A stretch of 64,000 nucleotides of DNA from Misgurnus anguillicaudatus (GCF_027580225.2 NC_073343.2:2527501-2591500); one strand, 5' to 3'. Numbered from the stretch's first letter, positions 1-12,551 are shown. Notes: a model not told the origin generated them from the sequence alone. Numbers and translations: made by a program.

Positions 1-1398
1 CATCCACCCACATTTCCTCCTACTCTCTCTTTCTCGCACTATTACATACATCTCTCTCTTTGTTTATCTCAGACACTTGGAAAGAGAGAGAGAAAGCTCT
101 CATGTTTCTCAGCTTTGCTACAGAGGCGTTAAATAAAAAGGGTTGTATTGGGTTCAGTATATCGTGGCCTATCGCTTAGAGCAATGATTGTTGGTGAGCT
201 GTGGGGGGACAATCACACCTACAATTCAACATGAGCTTCCCGTGCAACTTGTTTGTCTTTGAATGATTTGATTTACGTGCATCCATCAAATCATGGGAAA
301 ATAATATTTTTATTAGTTGTATACATTTATAGGTATAGCTAAATATAGGTAATCTTATTTTTGCCTAATTATAAAGCATTTTTGTATTTATGATTCAATC
401 CCATAATGCACTGCAACAAGCTCATTATCATTCAAGATGACAGATTGGGTCTAGGGAAATGTGTGACTTTTGGGGATAGTCGTGGTGTTGCTGTTTAATA
501 TTCACCATATATTAAAGGATTAGTCCATTTTCTTAAAAAAATAATCCAGATAATTTACTCACCATTATGTCATCCAAAATGTTGATGTCTTTCTTTGTTC
601 CGTCGAGAAGAAATTATGTTTTTTGAGGAAAACATTCCAGGATTTTTCTCATTTTAATGGACTTTAATGGACCCCGACACTTATTATTTTTAATGCAGTT
701 TAAAATTGCAGTTTCAAAGGACTCTAAATGATCTCAAACGAGGAATAAGGGTCTTATCTAGCGAAACGATTGTCATTTTTGGCAAGAAAAAAAATGCACT
801 TTTAAATCACAACTTTTTTCCTCCAGCTGTGTGATTAGCTTAATGACGTCAAAAGGTCACGTGTTACATATATGAAACACATTTGCGGACCATTTTAAAC
901 AATAAACTGACACAAAGACATTAAATTAGTATCATTCGACATACAACATCATCGGAACTGTCGTCTTTCTCCACACTTGTAAACACTGGGGCGTAGTTTC
1001 ACATACGTCATCCGTGACCTCTTGACGTGATGACGTATTACGTGAGGTCGCGCTGGCTCGTCACACAGCCGGAAAAGACGAGAAGTTGTGGTTAAAAGTG
1101 CATATTTTTTATCGTTTCGCTAGATAAGACCCTTGCGCCTCGTTTGGGATCGTTTGGAGTGCTTTGAGACTGCAATTTTGGACTGCATTTGGGCTGTTAG
1201 GTGTTGGGGTCCATTGGAGTCCATTGGAATGAGAGAAATCCTGAAATGTTTTCCTCGGAAAACGTGGTTTCTTCTCGACTGAACAAAGAAAGAAATCAAC
1301 ATTTTGGATTAAATGGTGGTGAGTAGATTATCTGTTTTTTGTTTTTTTTTGGGAAAATGGACTAATCCTTTAACGTTTTGTGGTTGTGTGTTTTACAG
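1..1398 (+). other. syne3: Last intron of syne3 (partial)
   Basis: This is the sequence upstream of the KASH exon. It ends in TTTTACAG, a good acceptor, at 1391-1398. No earlier syne3 coding exon is recognisable here. Most of 512-1373 is a palindromic transposable element, listed separately. The first 100 bases are rich in TCTCTC/GAGAGA simple sequence. Confidence 0.6.
512..1373. mobile_element. Palindromic TTAA-flanked DNA element
   Basis: The two ends are inverted copies, AGGATTAGTCCATTTTC at 516 and GAAAATGGACTAATCCT ending at 1369. Both sit next to TTAA (512-515 and 1370-1373), the target duplication of piggyBac- and Kolobok-type transposons. The inverted similarity continues far inward: the CATCCAAAATGTTGATGTC stretch near 570 is mirrored near 1295. 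No transposase frame is present, so this is a non-autonomous copy. Its right end lies only 25 bases before the syne3 exon. Confidence 0.75.
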
Positions 1399-1590
1399 CA
1401 AAACAGCTGCTCCGGGTTCCTGTACCGTGTGTGTTGCATGGCTCTTCCTCTTCAGCTCCTGCTATTGGCCCTGCTGCTGTTGGCTTTCCTCCTGCCCATG
1501 ATGGACGAGGGCGCAAGCTGCTCGCTGTCTAACAACTTCGCCCGCTCATTCAACATCATGCTACGCTACGACGGACCACCGCCAACTTAA
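1399..1590 (+). CDS. syne3: Nesprin-3 C-terminal exon: KASH domain
   Basis: This last exon encodes 63 residues and a TAA stop. It begins with a short basic/cysteine-containing linker. A hydrophobic leucine-rich segment (about ALPLQLLLLALLLLAFLLP) follows; this is the outer nuclear membrane anchor. The luminal tail ends NNFARSFNIMLRYDGPPPT. The PPPT end and the NNFARSF core are the KASH peptide that binds the SUN-domain trimer in the perinuclear space. The Cys 23 residues from the end fits the Cys that can bond to SUN. A one-residue shorter RYDGPPPT, against RYTNGPPPT in nesprin-1/2, plus linkage to clmn, favours syne3 over syne1/syne2. The spectrin-repeat exons lie outside the window to the left. 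The frame was set by the acceptor at 1398 and the KASH end. Confidence 0.88.
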   Translation, partial: QNSCSGFLYRVCCMALPLQLLLLALLLLAFLLPMMDEGASCSLSNNFARSFNIMLRYDGPPPT

Positions 1591-3640
1591 GCACCGACGT
1601 ACTGTAATACTCCCGACGTACGGTCATATATATTTCCAAAGGTGACAATCTGTGGTTGTTTATTATGTAACATTTACGTATCATATATCTTTTTATCAGT
1701 GTTCGTGTTTGTGTCATTTTATTTTTGGCGTTTGGATGGCTTCAGTTCACAGTACACCCACTGATGGACGCAACAGATCAGAAACCATGTGCGGGTCTGT
1801 GTTTGTGTGTGAAAATGTGAGTGGGTGGATGGCATAGATGCTCACAACCTGCTCTTTATGATTCAAGCTGTTCTCTACAAGCATTTGGAGAAAAACTCTC
1901 TACTCAGGAGTTATTTCAAATTTCTTATTTTTGTGTTTTATTTCTTGTCGTTTTAACCTGTGGTATGTTAACCTGAACTGTGCATGTTTTCGTTTTAAAC
2001 CGTGTTGTGTTTAATTTAATCAGCTTTTATACTCAGGCTAGTAGACACGGCAAAACCTGCTGTGTTTATAATAGGCATACATGTATCACCGTGTTCCCGG
2101 AAATAGTTCAGATGTCCTTGAGTCACGGTTGATAAGATGTCAATTGTACAAACTAAACCCGAAAAACATTCTTCACATCTTGCCATTACGATGCAGATTT
2201 AGTAGAGGAATTTGTCTTTGGAAATCAACAATGAGATTCCCATCTGTCGTCAACAAAAAAAATCACTCCAGAGATAAGGTGCTATGACATGCACGTCTCA
2301 GAATAGACATGTTTTTGGAAATCATATATTGTGTAATCAGATTGTTGACTTAGCTTTGGCATTGGCTGGATTCTGATGTGTTTTTAAAGGCATAGATTAT
2401 GGAGTAAAAATAGCCCTGTTTGAAGAGATTGTTCGTGTTTTGGGACTGTGACCTTCCCGGTCTCTTCTGTTTTTCTCACGGTTTTCGTTCAGGAATTTTA
2501 AGGGCCCGCTTGTTTTAGAAATATCGGAAGTCGCATTTGAGTTCTGTTAGGATCACAGCCTAACGGTTATTATTCAATGACTGGAATATCTGGATTGGGG
2601 ATGCATAACGATTGATCGCGATTGATCTATAGCAGAATAAAAGTTTTTGTTTACATTATATATGTGTCTGAACTGTATATAATAATTATGTATATATAAA
2701 TCTAATAATTTTAAGGAAAACAAAAATATATGTGTATGTATATATTAAGTTCACACACATATAGAACTTTTATTCTGCTATAGATTAATCGCGATTAATC
2801 GGTATGCACCTCTAATCTGGATTTATGTTTGATGAAGGTTTTACAGAAAAGGCTTCATATTCAAAAGCTTTGTGTTTGAGATGTAAAAAACATTATTTAG
2901 GACAATCTGAGACAACTTGCATGGTTTTGTAGCTTTGAGTAATGTTACAAATACTATATACACATAATATACTATACTGCTTTTATCCTGTAGCAGTTTT
3001 TGTAGCAGAATTTATTCAGTACTCTCTACATATCTTAAAGGAACCTGCTGTCATTTCCGTTAATATGTTATGCACTATACGGTATATGTTAAATCCATAT
3101 TACAGTGTAGTGCATGCGCAGAGAGACTTAAAAAATATGCTGCATTTAAATTTTTTACAAAACTGTAATGTTGAAGCTTGGTACTTCAATGTGTTGCACT
3201 GCTTTATTGTTTGAACTCAATGCAAACCCTTTACTGATCTATATCGACGATACTGTATGTTACCGAAGGCTGGAAATGCTGTACAAAATTTGGTTATTTG
3301 GAAATTTGGACCAGCTCATCGGTGTATGCTAATACATCTGATTTGCAGCACTGTGTGCATGAGAAACTTTTTCATAGGAAATCTTTGAAATGAAAGTACT
3401 GGATGTTATTTTCAAAGTCAGAACATTTAGTGCAAGATGCTAGCATGTAAAAATTCTCATAACATTTACTTACTAGCTTTAAATTGCATGAAGACGTATT
3501 GTATTAATATAAAAGCTTAATGTTTATTTTATTACCATATTTTGGATGAAAGTCTTATAATGTATCTTATATAGGAAACATACTAGCAGTATTTTTGTAT
3601 TACAGGCAATAAACATGCAGTGCATTTTCAGTATTTGATG
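1591..3640 (+). other. syne3: syne3 3' untranslated region
   Basis: AT-rich sequence without coding signal follows the KASH stop. A canonical AATAAA stands at 3608-3613, with a T/G-rich stretch (TTTGTGTTTTTTTTTA) about 30 bases on, a fitting cleavage context. A second AATAAA occurs at 3789-3794. The end point is therefore approximate. A small hAT-like element (2597-2815) lies inside it. Confidence 0.55.
2597..2815. mobile_element. Short hAT-like MITE, ATCGCGAT-type ends
   Basis: The ends are inverted copies of GGATGCATAACGATT.ATCGCGATT.ATCTATAGCAGAATAAAAG. An 8-bp direct repeat TCTGGATT flanks the element at 2589-2596 and 2816-2823, as hAT transposition leaves. The interior is only AT-rich sequence. 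A second, much shorter family member is at 20864-20951. Confidence 0.75.
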
Positions 3641-4411
3641 TTTGTGTTTTTTTTTACGGTGCATTTTTAGATTGTAGATAAATCCGATTGCTTTTCAATA
3701 TAAAAGTCACCTTTCTTTAAGGCAGTGATGTTGCTCTTAGCTTGAAACTTTATCTGTTACCCTGAACTGGTTTAACAAGATGTGTGACAATAAACACTGA
3801 TAGTGAAATATAACACCAGCGTATGAAAAAAACGCACAGGAAGGTCTTTCCTGTTTAACAAGGCCATGTAAGGTACTAAATGTTATTTTAGGTTCTGGCA
3901 ATGATTCTAATTATGTTTAGTTGGTAATCAGCTCAGTTTTACATTTCATAATTTACTTTAATTTTATGACCAAAATAGAGTATCTTGTAATAAACTTGCT
4001 GCCATCATTTCCTGGTTGCCTAAGCAACGACTGCCACCAGATCACTGTATATAGAGTTTAATTTAGGTCACCTACTAAGGGAATCTCTGTCTAATTTTTA
4101 GTTAGACTAGAAACTCCAACGTTATGAATGTGATCATTTCAGTCGAAAATTAGATGATTTCAGCAGCAACAAAAAACAAACGGCTTTTGTGGACTAAATG
4201 CAACTTCCGGTAGACTTCCACATAAAATCAATAACAATAGAGTCCTTATACACTATTTTATTTTTGATAACAAGGGAAATAAATGACTTAATTACTAATT
4301 ACTTTCGTTCATATATCATATCTAACATGTATCAACTACCACAATGGCTAATGTTACTGTTTAAAATTAATGTATACAATGTTAGCTAAGCTGCCAAACC
4401 TCTCCTCACAG
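3641..4411. other. Intergenic, no gene seen
   Basis: AT-rich unique-looking sequence between the syne3 3' end and the transposon cluster. No open frame, RNA gene or strong repeat structure is visible. It contains the possible distal polyadenylation signal at 3789. Confidence 0.4.
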
Positions 4412-4638
4412 TTAGGTGATTCTCACGAAATCCAGACTTAAAAGGTGTCCAGCATCAGAATTTTTTTTGCACATATAAGATTAAGGTCTGATCTTACTAT
4501 AAACATTATTTTTAGAGGATTTAAAAAAAAATCCTATAGAATTATTTAAATTTTTTTAGATTACCATTATAAAAAATTATCAGTACTGCAACATGATATT
4601 ACTTTATTAAATTATTATTATTATTATTATTATTATTA
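4412..4638. mobile_element. Partial copy of a TTCTCACGAAATCCAGAC-type element and ATT microsatellite
   Basis: Sequence from about 4418 (TTCTCACGAAATCCAGACTTA) through the TTAAGGTCTGATCTTACTATAA stretch matches, in the opposite orientation, the right part of the longer element at 24030-24853. It runs into an (ATT)n microsatellite at about 4612-4637, against which the next transposon is inserted. Confidence 0.6.
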
Positions 4639-6506
4639 CAGGGAGTGCAGAATTATTAGGCAAGTTGTATTTTTGAGGATTACTTTTGTTATTGTACAAC
4701 TACAATGCTCTTGGTCAATTCAAAATGTTAACAAACCCTCAAACCTGAACAGTAAATAGTAAAAGTGAAATTTTGGCTTTATTAAGAGAATATTATGTGC
4801 ATCATTGTTGGGCAGCTGTTAGTGTGCAGAATTATTAGGCAACTAAATGAAAAACAAAGATTTTACCATCTCATTTGTTTTTTTTTTCAACTGTTAAAGT
4901 GAGAATAATAAACAAACTCTACATTTACAAAAAAATTAATAAAAAAACAAAAAATATATAGACTCAGTGACCAATATAGCCACCCTTCTTTTCGATAACA
5001 GTCACAAGCCTTCCATTCACGGATTCAGTCAGTTTCTTGATCTGGTCTGAACCAACATTTTGTGCAGACGCAACCACAGCCTCCCAGACACTGTTCAGAG
5101 AGGTGTACGGTTTACCTTCACTGTAAATGTCCTGCTTAAGAAGGGCTCAAAAGTTCTCAATAGGGTTTAAGTCAGGTGAATAAGGGGGCCATGTCATTCG
5201 TTTTTCATCTCTGGGGCCTTTGCATGCCGGCCATGCAGTGGAGTGCTTTGGTGTATGTGATGGAGCGTTGTCTTGCAGAATAATCGGTCTTCTTGAAAGA
5301 TGCAAACTTTTTCCTGTACCACTGCTTGAAGAAAGTGTCTTTTACATTACAGGCAGGCAGGCACAGACAGGTATTATTAAACATGAGCTTGTTGGACCTT
5401 TTTGGGTTGAAAATGGAAATAAAAAACAACTCTCAGACCTACTGCCAATTTTTAGAAGACACTTTCTTCAAGCAGTGGTACAGGAAAAAATCTGCATCTT
5501 TCAATAAGACTTTTTTTATGCAAAACAACGCTTCAGCACATGCATCAAAGTCAACTGAGTGGCTGGCCAGTAAAGGCCTTAAAGGTAAAAAACTAATGAC
5601 ATGGCCCCTTCTTCACCTGACTTAAACCCTATTGAGACCTTTTGATCCCTTCTTAAGCAGGACATTTACAGTGAAGGTAAACAGTACACCTCTCTGAACA
5701 GTGTCTGGGAGGCTGTGGTTGCGTCTGCACAAAATGTAAGAAACTGACTGAATCTGTGAATGGAAGGCTTGTGACTGTTATCGAAAAGAAGGGTGGCTAT
5801 ATTGGTCACTGAGTCTATATATTTTTTATTGTTTTATTTTTTGTAAATGTAGAGTTTGTTTATTATTCTCACTTTAACAGGTGAAAAAAAACAAGTGAGA
5901 TGGTAAAATCTTTGTTTTTCATTTAGTTGCCTAATAATTCTGCACACTAATAGTTGCCTAATAATCATGTACATAGAAATATTCTCTTAAAGGTGCAGTG
6001 TGTAATTTTTCGAAGGATCTCTTGACAGAAATGCAAAATAATATACAAAACTATATTATCAGGGGTGTATAAAGACCTTTTTATAATGAACCGTTATGTT
6101 TTTATTACCTTAGAATGAGACGTTTTATATACATACACAGAGGGTCCCCTTACGTGGAAGTCGCCATTTTGTGCCGCCATGTTTCTACAGAAGCCCTTAA
6201 CGGACAAACCTTTTTTACTAAATTGTGTCCGACGATAACATGTTTTTCCAGTGGTGGCAACCGTAGCTTCTCTAGCGAGGGTTGAGCAGTGGACTGAGCC
6301 GTTGGTTGCAATTCGCAACCTCACCACTAGATGCTACTACAATTTACACACTGCACCTTTAAGAAAGCCAAAATTTCACTTTTACTACTTAAATGTTCAG
6401 GTTTGAGGGTTTGTTAACATTTTGAATTGACCAAGAGCACTGTAGTTGTACAATAACAAAACTAATCCTCAAAAATACAACTTGCCTAATAATTCTGCAC
6501 ACAGTG
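4639..6506. mobile_element. Head-to-head Tc1/mariner palindrome, transposase relics
   Basis: Ends are inverted copies of GTGCAGAATTATTAGGCAAGTTG, each next to TA, as in Tc1/mariner insertion. Both halves carry the same C-terminal transposase sequence facing outward: the left half on - (about 5400 down to 4965), the right half on + (about 5430 to 5810). In the right half, residues such as FMQNNASAHASKS are a Tc1 DDE-domain block with the expected Asp of the QDNAPAH motif replaced by Asn. The frame then shifts before the PDLNPIE block, and it ends VTVIEKKGGYIGH. The left half has the same tail in mirror image. This is a dead, internally inverted element, further broken by the insertion at 5991-6358. 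Confidence 0.8.
5991..6358. mobile_element. TTAA-flanked MITE nested in the Tc1 palindrome
   Basis: Inverted ends AGGTGCAGTGTGTAA and TTACACACTGCACCT are bounded by TTAA at 5987-5990 and 6359-6362. The mirrored intact sequence of the host element (near 4785) has a single TTAA at this point, so the insertion and its duplication are directly visible. The same family occurs at 12219-12551 in reverse orientation. Confidence 0.85.
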
Positions 6507-6511
6507 TATAA

Positions 6512-7481
6512 TACAGACAAATAAGAAGAATATAAATGTGAACCCCTAGGAGTCTACTGTGATTTGCCATAAAATGTGATCTGATCCTCATGTAGGTCAC
6601 AACAATAGACAAACACAATGTGCATAAGGTGACAACGCACGAATAATTATAGTTTCTTGTGTCTTTTTTGAGAACCCAGTATTTTCCCAGTAGCACTGGG
6701 ATTTGCCAAGGTGCTCTTTTGCAAACTTCAGGCTCACAGCAATGTTTTTCGGGAGAGCAGCGGCTTCCTCCGTGGTGTACAGCCATAGACACCGTGCCTG
6801 TCCAAAGACTTGCGTATGGTAGACTCATGAACAGAGATGTGTGCCCGTTCCAATGATGTCTTCAAGCCTTTAGCTGTTACTCGTGGGTTCTTCTTTACTT
6901 CATTGAGTATTCTGCATGATGTCTTAGGAGTCATCTTGACTGTGCGCCCACTTCTAGGAAGGGTAGCCACAGTATTTAACTGTCTCCATTTATAGACAAT
7001 TTGTCTAAGTGTAGACTGATGGAGGTCTAAACATTTTGAGATTGTTTTGTATCCCTTTTCAGCCTTATGGAGTGCAACATCTCTTGATCAGATATCTTTT
7101 ATAAGAGCATGGTTCAGAAGAGCTGATGCTTCTTAAAGGACAGCAATCTTAAAATGTGTGAGTGTCTTAATATCAATCAAAGTTGCACTAAACCACACAT
7201 TTAAACTCATTTTATTAACTGGACTCCAGTTTGCCAGCTTCTGACAAAAAAAGCTTTCAATAAAGTAATAAGTCCATGGGTTACTTACATTTTCCTCCAG
7301 CACTGTGAATGTTTAATGGGTGTTTCCAAAAAAGACACAAGAAACTGGAATTATTTATGTCTTGTGAGCTTATGCACATCGTGTTTGTTTATTGTTGTGA
7401 CCTAGATGAGGATCAGATAACATTTTATGGCAAATCTCTGTAGAAAACCCGTTCATTCACATACTTTTTCTTGCCACTGTA
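6512..7481 (-). mobile_element. Tc1-like transposon remnant with N-terminal transposase piece
   Basis: The right end reads GTGAATG..CATACTTTTTCTTGCCACTGTA in inverted form, the common fish Tc1 end CAGTGGCAAGAAAAAGTATGTGAAC. The left end is a diverged copy near 6513. On -, 6970-6734 is an open stretch with the Tc1 DNA-binding region: a LPRSGRTVKMTP linker, then RILNEVKKNPRVTAK and STIRKSLDRHGV helix-turn-helix sequence and PRRKPLLS. The rest of the DDE domain is missing or broken. It lies directly beside the element ending at 6506. Confidence 0.8.
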
Positions 7482-8428
7482 TGTATGCGTCATGGATTTG
7501 ACAAAAAATGACGTTCTAGGGAGACAACATTCTTTGTAGGAATTCTGTGAATTATAACGCCCAAACTAGAAGCAATAATGAAGAAGGGATGGCCCTTCAA
7601 ATATCAAATAATATTTATTTTCAGTTTTGAAAACTAAAACATAGACCTTGCATTGGTATTTAAGCTTTTGGTCAAAACGTTTCATGCATGGAATTGCTCA
7701 AAACACTGCAATGTCACTATTAAACAACACAATTGCTGTTTTGGTTAAACATTAGTCCATTTATTGACAGTCACTCGAGTCAGGTGTTTGTCTTAAAAAT
7801 TTGTATATGATCTCTATCATGTTTGGGACAAAGATTGCATCTCTATGTGACATTGCACTGCAAGCACACATTAATGACCTAATTTATTCAAAAGGAGGTG
7901 TGTGTGAAAAAGAAAGAGCTGGATCTGTCCTACACGCTCGCCCACCAGCACAGCAACAGATTTCACACCGTTTTCTTCCTGCTTAGCAATGAACAGACAT
8001 TTTTCTGGTGTGGAAATGCTGTGCCATCTCGCTACAATCCAAAACATGTTTGTTTATTCATTCATGCCTATAAACCTTGTAAGAGGATCCAGAATGTGAA
8101 ACATGAAAGCATCTGACACATACATGTGTTCCTGTAGCTCAATTGAGTTAAAGAGCGCCAATGGTCCTATTCATGATTTTACATTTCCTTTGTAAGTGTG
8201 TATTTATACATGTTAGCATTGCATTGTGAGAGTATCACATTTCCGGCTGATGTCAGAGGTATTCAGGCCAATCACAACGTACAGATTAGCTGGCCAAATT
8301 GGGAAACAGCGCTTTTCAAATCCGTTTGTTCAGGAAGAGAGTGAAATCTGGAGTTACAAAAATGTATGGTATGTGGAAAGTAATGTGTTTTTTTAACCAT
8401 AAACCGCGCAAACACATTGCATTATAAC
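7482..8428. other. Intergenic, no gene seen
   Basis: No gene signal. A short TAGCTCAATTGAGTTAAAGAGC stretch near 8137 is a weak tRNA-like (SINE) trace. The short open frames here have no recognisable domain. Confidence 0.35.
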
Positions 8429-9285
8429 CAGTGTTGGGGGTAACGCATTACAAGTAACGCGCATTACGTAATAATATTACTTTTATGAAGTAACGCGTAA
8501 AGTACACATTATTTTATAAATGTACACATTAATATTTGATTTGGGATCATAAAAAACACCTGGAAGGCCTGAAAGAGATCAAGCCTCAGCCAAGTCAGAA
8601 AAAATAATGCAAAAGTAACTTAACCTGATAAGGACACTGTGCCGTACACGGCACACCCCCTCCCTTGCACGTGAGGCTGCATTACGTCATTGTAACTTTG
8701 AAGCATTAAATCTTCAAAATATACGGTCATGCGGCACATCGTTGTAAAGCTTAAACTTTCGGGATTCCATTATGAGCACACACAAAGCATAATATGATTT
8801 TTAGCAGTCATAAAACTGTAATCTAGAGCCGGGCGGCGCCGATTTAGGATATTTACTTACCTTCAAAATCTTCCCTTTATCCGCTTCTGTGAAATTGTCC
8901 AAAACAAATTGTTCATAAATCCCCAAAAGTCCAAGGAAATGGAATATCCAAGCCTTTTAATCCAAAACGATTTGTTCGACTTACAATCTTGACGTTTCTG
9001 ACCGAATTACGATATAAATAGTGTATACAATTAGTTCACTGACGGACATTCGTTCGAATCTCACTTTTCATTCACGATTTATAATGAATATATATTCGGA
9101 TGTCACATTTATTGTGCAATGTCTGAGGAACAAATACGCCCCCTTGTGGAATTTCAGCCATTCCATAAGAGGCTACAAGTAACGTAAGCATTACTTTCCA
9201 TGAAAAGTAACGCAAGTAGTTACATTTTGGGGAGTAACTTAATATTGTAATGAATTACTTTTAAAAGTAACTTTCCCCAACACTG
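8429..9285. mobile_element. hAT-like non-autonomous element with perfect 8-bp target duplication
   Basis: Starts CAGTGTTGGGGGTAACGCATT and ends ACTTTCCCCAACACTG, with further subterminal AAGTAACGC repeats in both orientations. ATTATAAC flanks it on both sides (8421-8428 and 9286-9293). No transposase frame is present. Confidence 0.88.
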
Positions 9286-11465
9286 ATTATAACAAATAAA
9301 GCTTTTAAGCAATGAAATAGGTGCCCTTTAATGGCACAAAAGTTGGTTTGATTTCCAAGAAACACATGTACTTATAAAAATGTATACCTTAAATGTAATG
9401 TAAGCCACTTTGGAATGGTTAAATGCATACATTTAAAAAACAAAGAAATTGAAATACTAATATAGTAATATGGTGAATGTATATGGAAATATGCACTGTA
9501 AATAATGCAGTTTGCTTGCAAAAGGTGATTTTGCCAGATGTGCTTTAGTGTATGATATTAATGCTGTAGGATTAGCTACTTTTATACATTGTGGGCAATA
9601 AAAGAGTATACATCACATGACTGCTATATGTTTATCCATCCTCACATTGCTACATGACTCACATTGCTAAAGATGCTAATTTTCTTTTATAGCCTGTAAT
9701 AATGCATTTAGGTTTGGCCAATTGTGTTAAATATTTATGAGTAAGTGTTTGAGTATAAAAGTCAAGGACATATTTAAGGGAGCTGGATGATTTGAATGAA
9801 ACAAATAAGACTTCACACATTAGCACTTTCATCTGTAATGAAATGTTTCTCTGCACCTGCTCCGTCAATGGTGTGGTTGAAGAAATCCACTTTATTGCAT
9901 TAACTGCCCATTACCACTGTCGTAAATATTTAATTTTGTGGCACGTTGCCATGGCAGCCGAGGTTCAAATGTCATACAGTAGGTTCTTTCCACTGGGAAA
10001 ATCAAGTAAATGCATATTGACAGGGCTTTAAAAGAAGAGCTTGTTTAAGAAACTGCCTGATCTAATGTCTATGAGTACATATACACAAAAGGTATATTTA
10101 AAGGTTAACCTAATAAAAGATTTTTGCATTTAATATGAGTGGTGCTTTGCGGTTACTAAGGTGTTTTCGAGTGGTTGCTAAGGCATTAAGTGTTTTTTTA
10201 GGACATTGGTATGTGATTGGGTATATGGGGATTTTTTATCTAACAAGCCAAAGTTCAGGGTTTTGCAGACGTGAGAAAAACTTTATTTTCCACTACCTGG
10301 TAATAATTTAAAAAAGTGTCACATAAAAATTTACATGACTGTTGATGGCTTGAGGTGACGCCAGACTAGTTAGTCATGCAGTTCACACGATCACTATATA
10401 GCAAACATAGTGCTTGTATATTTGTGGCATTATTGGTAGTGCTTTAGTTATTTCTTAGTGGATGCTACAGTATTTCTTTTAAAGATATGCAACATTATTT
10501 CCAGGATAAAATCTATCAAATAGCTGATTTAAGCTTAAACCTCCTATGAAATTACTAAGCATCTAGCCAGTATCTGGTAATGAAAGCCACATGCCATATG
10601 TGTGATGTTACAGTACAACTTAGACATTGCTGAGTGCACATTATTTACCCATAATTCACTAATTGAAAATCACATGTGAACTCCTATCATATGCTCTTTA
10701 TTGCCACAACTGCAATTACATACTCTGCATGTCAGCTATTATAGTAAATCATCTGCCGCCTTCAGAGAGCATTGCATTCTGGGTTGATCTGCGGTGAATG
10801 CATATGACACTAAACTGGGAAACTAGGTTTGGTTGACTTGATACGTACCTCGAAATGACTCTTTTAATTATCACATGCTAAATCCATTCAAAGCTTAATA
10901 CTGCCTATAGGGTGGTCTGCGTTATGAGGCATGTGAGCACAGATAAATTGTGGTTGAGTTGGCCACAACTTTTCCACGCCCATATATGGTCAACCACAAA
11001 TCCTGGTTAAAAGTTTCTTCTGACCTTCAGTTTAGGCACTCAGCGGGTGCCAGATGGAGTGACGTCACACATTTTTTGTATAAAGAGTCTTATGATAAAT
11101 CCACTTCCTTAACGGTCTTTGTTGGACAGTATGGTTTTATTAAAAATGAAAGCGTGTTGATTTGACCTCTTTCGCTGTGGCATTGCTCCCCTCACAGATG
11201 GTTACCACCAGTGTGTTGGCAGCTTTAGGAGAGCATTTGATTTAGAATAAATCCAATCATGGCTTCTGCAGCAACCAGTGGCATCACATCAGAGCTGCAG
11301 GTCAATGTACAGCTGTGACCCACATCACATTAAGGTGACTGCCAAGTCAGGGCGCAGAATGTCTGTGTTAATTAAATATAGATTCTGTTTCTTTCGTCGT
11401 TGTCAATATTAATCACACTCCAAAGAGCAGTGACCTTAAGGTTATTACAATATTGATTTAATTCC
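9286..11465. other. Intergenic, no gene seen
   Basis: About 2.2 kb of AT-rich sequence. The open frames on either strand are short, without recognisable motifs, and lack splice-bounded exons of convincing composition. No strong repeat structure was noticed. Confidence 0.4.
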
Positions 11466-11469
11466 TTAA

Positions 11470-12092
11470 AGGAAAACACCACCGTTTTTCAATATTTTAC
11501 TATGTTCTTACCTCAACTTAGACAAATTAATACATACCGATCTTTTTTCAATGCGTGCACTTAATCTTTGTTAAGCGCGTTGTGAATGTGTTAGCATTTA
11601 GCCTAGCCCCATTCATTCTTTAGGATCCAAACAGGGATGAATTTAGAAGCCACCAAACACTTCTTTGTTTTCCTGATTTGAAGACCTTGGGCGCAGTAAT
11701 ATTGACGGAAGTTTGAGCGAGAGGGGGAGTAGTGAGGATGTTACTGCGAGCCGAGGTCGAAGCGCTGCAAACTAAGTGCTCTTCCGCCATACAATATAGT
11801 TTTTATTTTTATCTGGTTAAAAAAATCGCCACGTTTTATTTTGTGCCACCATACTTACTCATGTAACTACTCATGTAACAGTCTTTAAATCGGGAAAACA
11901 TGGAAGTGTTTGGTGGCTTCTAAATTCATTCCTGTTTGAATCCTAAGGAATGGGGCTAGGCTAAATGCTAACACATTCACAACACGCTGTACAAAGATTA
12001 AGTGCACACATTTAAAAATGATAGATATGTATTAATTCGTTTAGGTTAAGGTAAGAACATAGTAAAATGTTTAAAAATTGTGGTGTTTTCTT
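11470..12092. mobile_element. Palindromic TTAA-flanked element
   Basis: AGGAAAACACCACCG..TTACTATGTTCTTACC on the left is mirrored by GGTAAGAACATAGTAAAA..GTGGTGTTTTC on the right. TTAA lies at 11466-11469 and 12093-12096. Inner blocks such as TGTGAATGTGTTAGCATTTAGCC and GGCTAAATGCTAACACATTCAC are also inverted copies, so most of the element can fold into one hairpin. Confidence 0.8.
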
Positions 12093-12218
12093 TTAATAAA
12101 TCAAAGAGCATTCTTCTTACAATGATGACCGTTCACATTGCTGTCTTAAATTTTTAAGGTTTAAGGAAATTTAAGGTATCAAATTGGCTATGTGGGTCAT
12201 TTTAACTTAATATTTTAA

Positions 12219-12551
12219 AGGTTCACTGTGTAGATTTTTTCGTGCCATCTAGAGGTAAGATTGTGAGTTGCAACCAACGGCTCAGTCAACAGCTCACCCC
12301 TCTCTTTCAAAACGCATAGAGAAGCTACGGTAGCTGCCACAGGACAAACACGTAGTGACAAAATGCTCAGTTTGTCCGTTTAGGGCTACTGTAGAAACAT
12401 GACGGCGCTTTCCATGTAAGGGGACCTGGGGTTTATGGAAATAAAGCCAATACAGTTCATTTTGTAAGATCATACACCACTGATCATACAGTTATGTATA
12501 TGATATTGCATTTCTGTCAAGAGATCCTTCCAAAAGTTACACTATGCACCT
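12219..12551. mobile_element. TTAA-flanked MITE, second copy of the 5991-6358 family
   Basis: Begins AGGTTCACTGTGTAG, ends ACTATGCACCT, with TTAA on both sides (12215-12218 and 12552-12555). The inner GTTGCAACCAACGGCTCAGTC, TTTGTCCGTT and TCTGTCAAGAGATCCTTCC blocks are reverse complements of blocks in the copy at 5991-6358. Confidence 0.8.

Noticed and set aside
3608..3613. Assigning a single definite syne3 polyadenylation site
   Set aside because: At least two AATAAA signals (3608, 3789) have suitable context, so the 3' end is given only as approximate.
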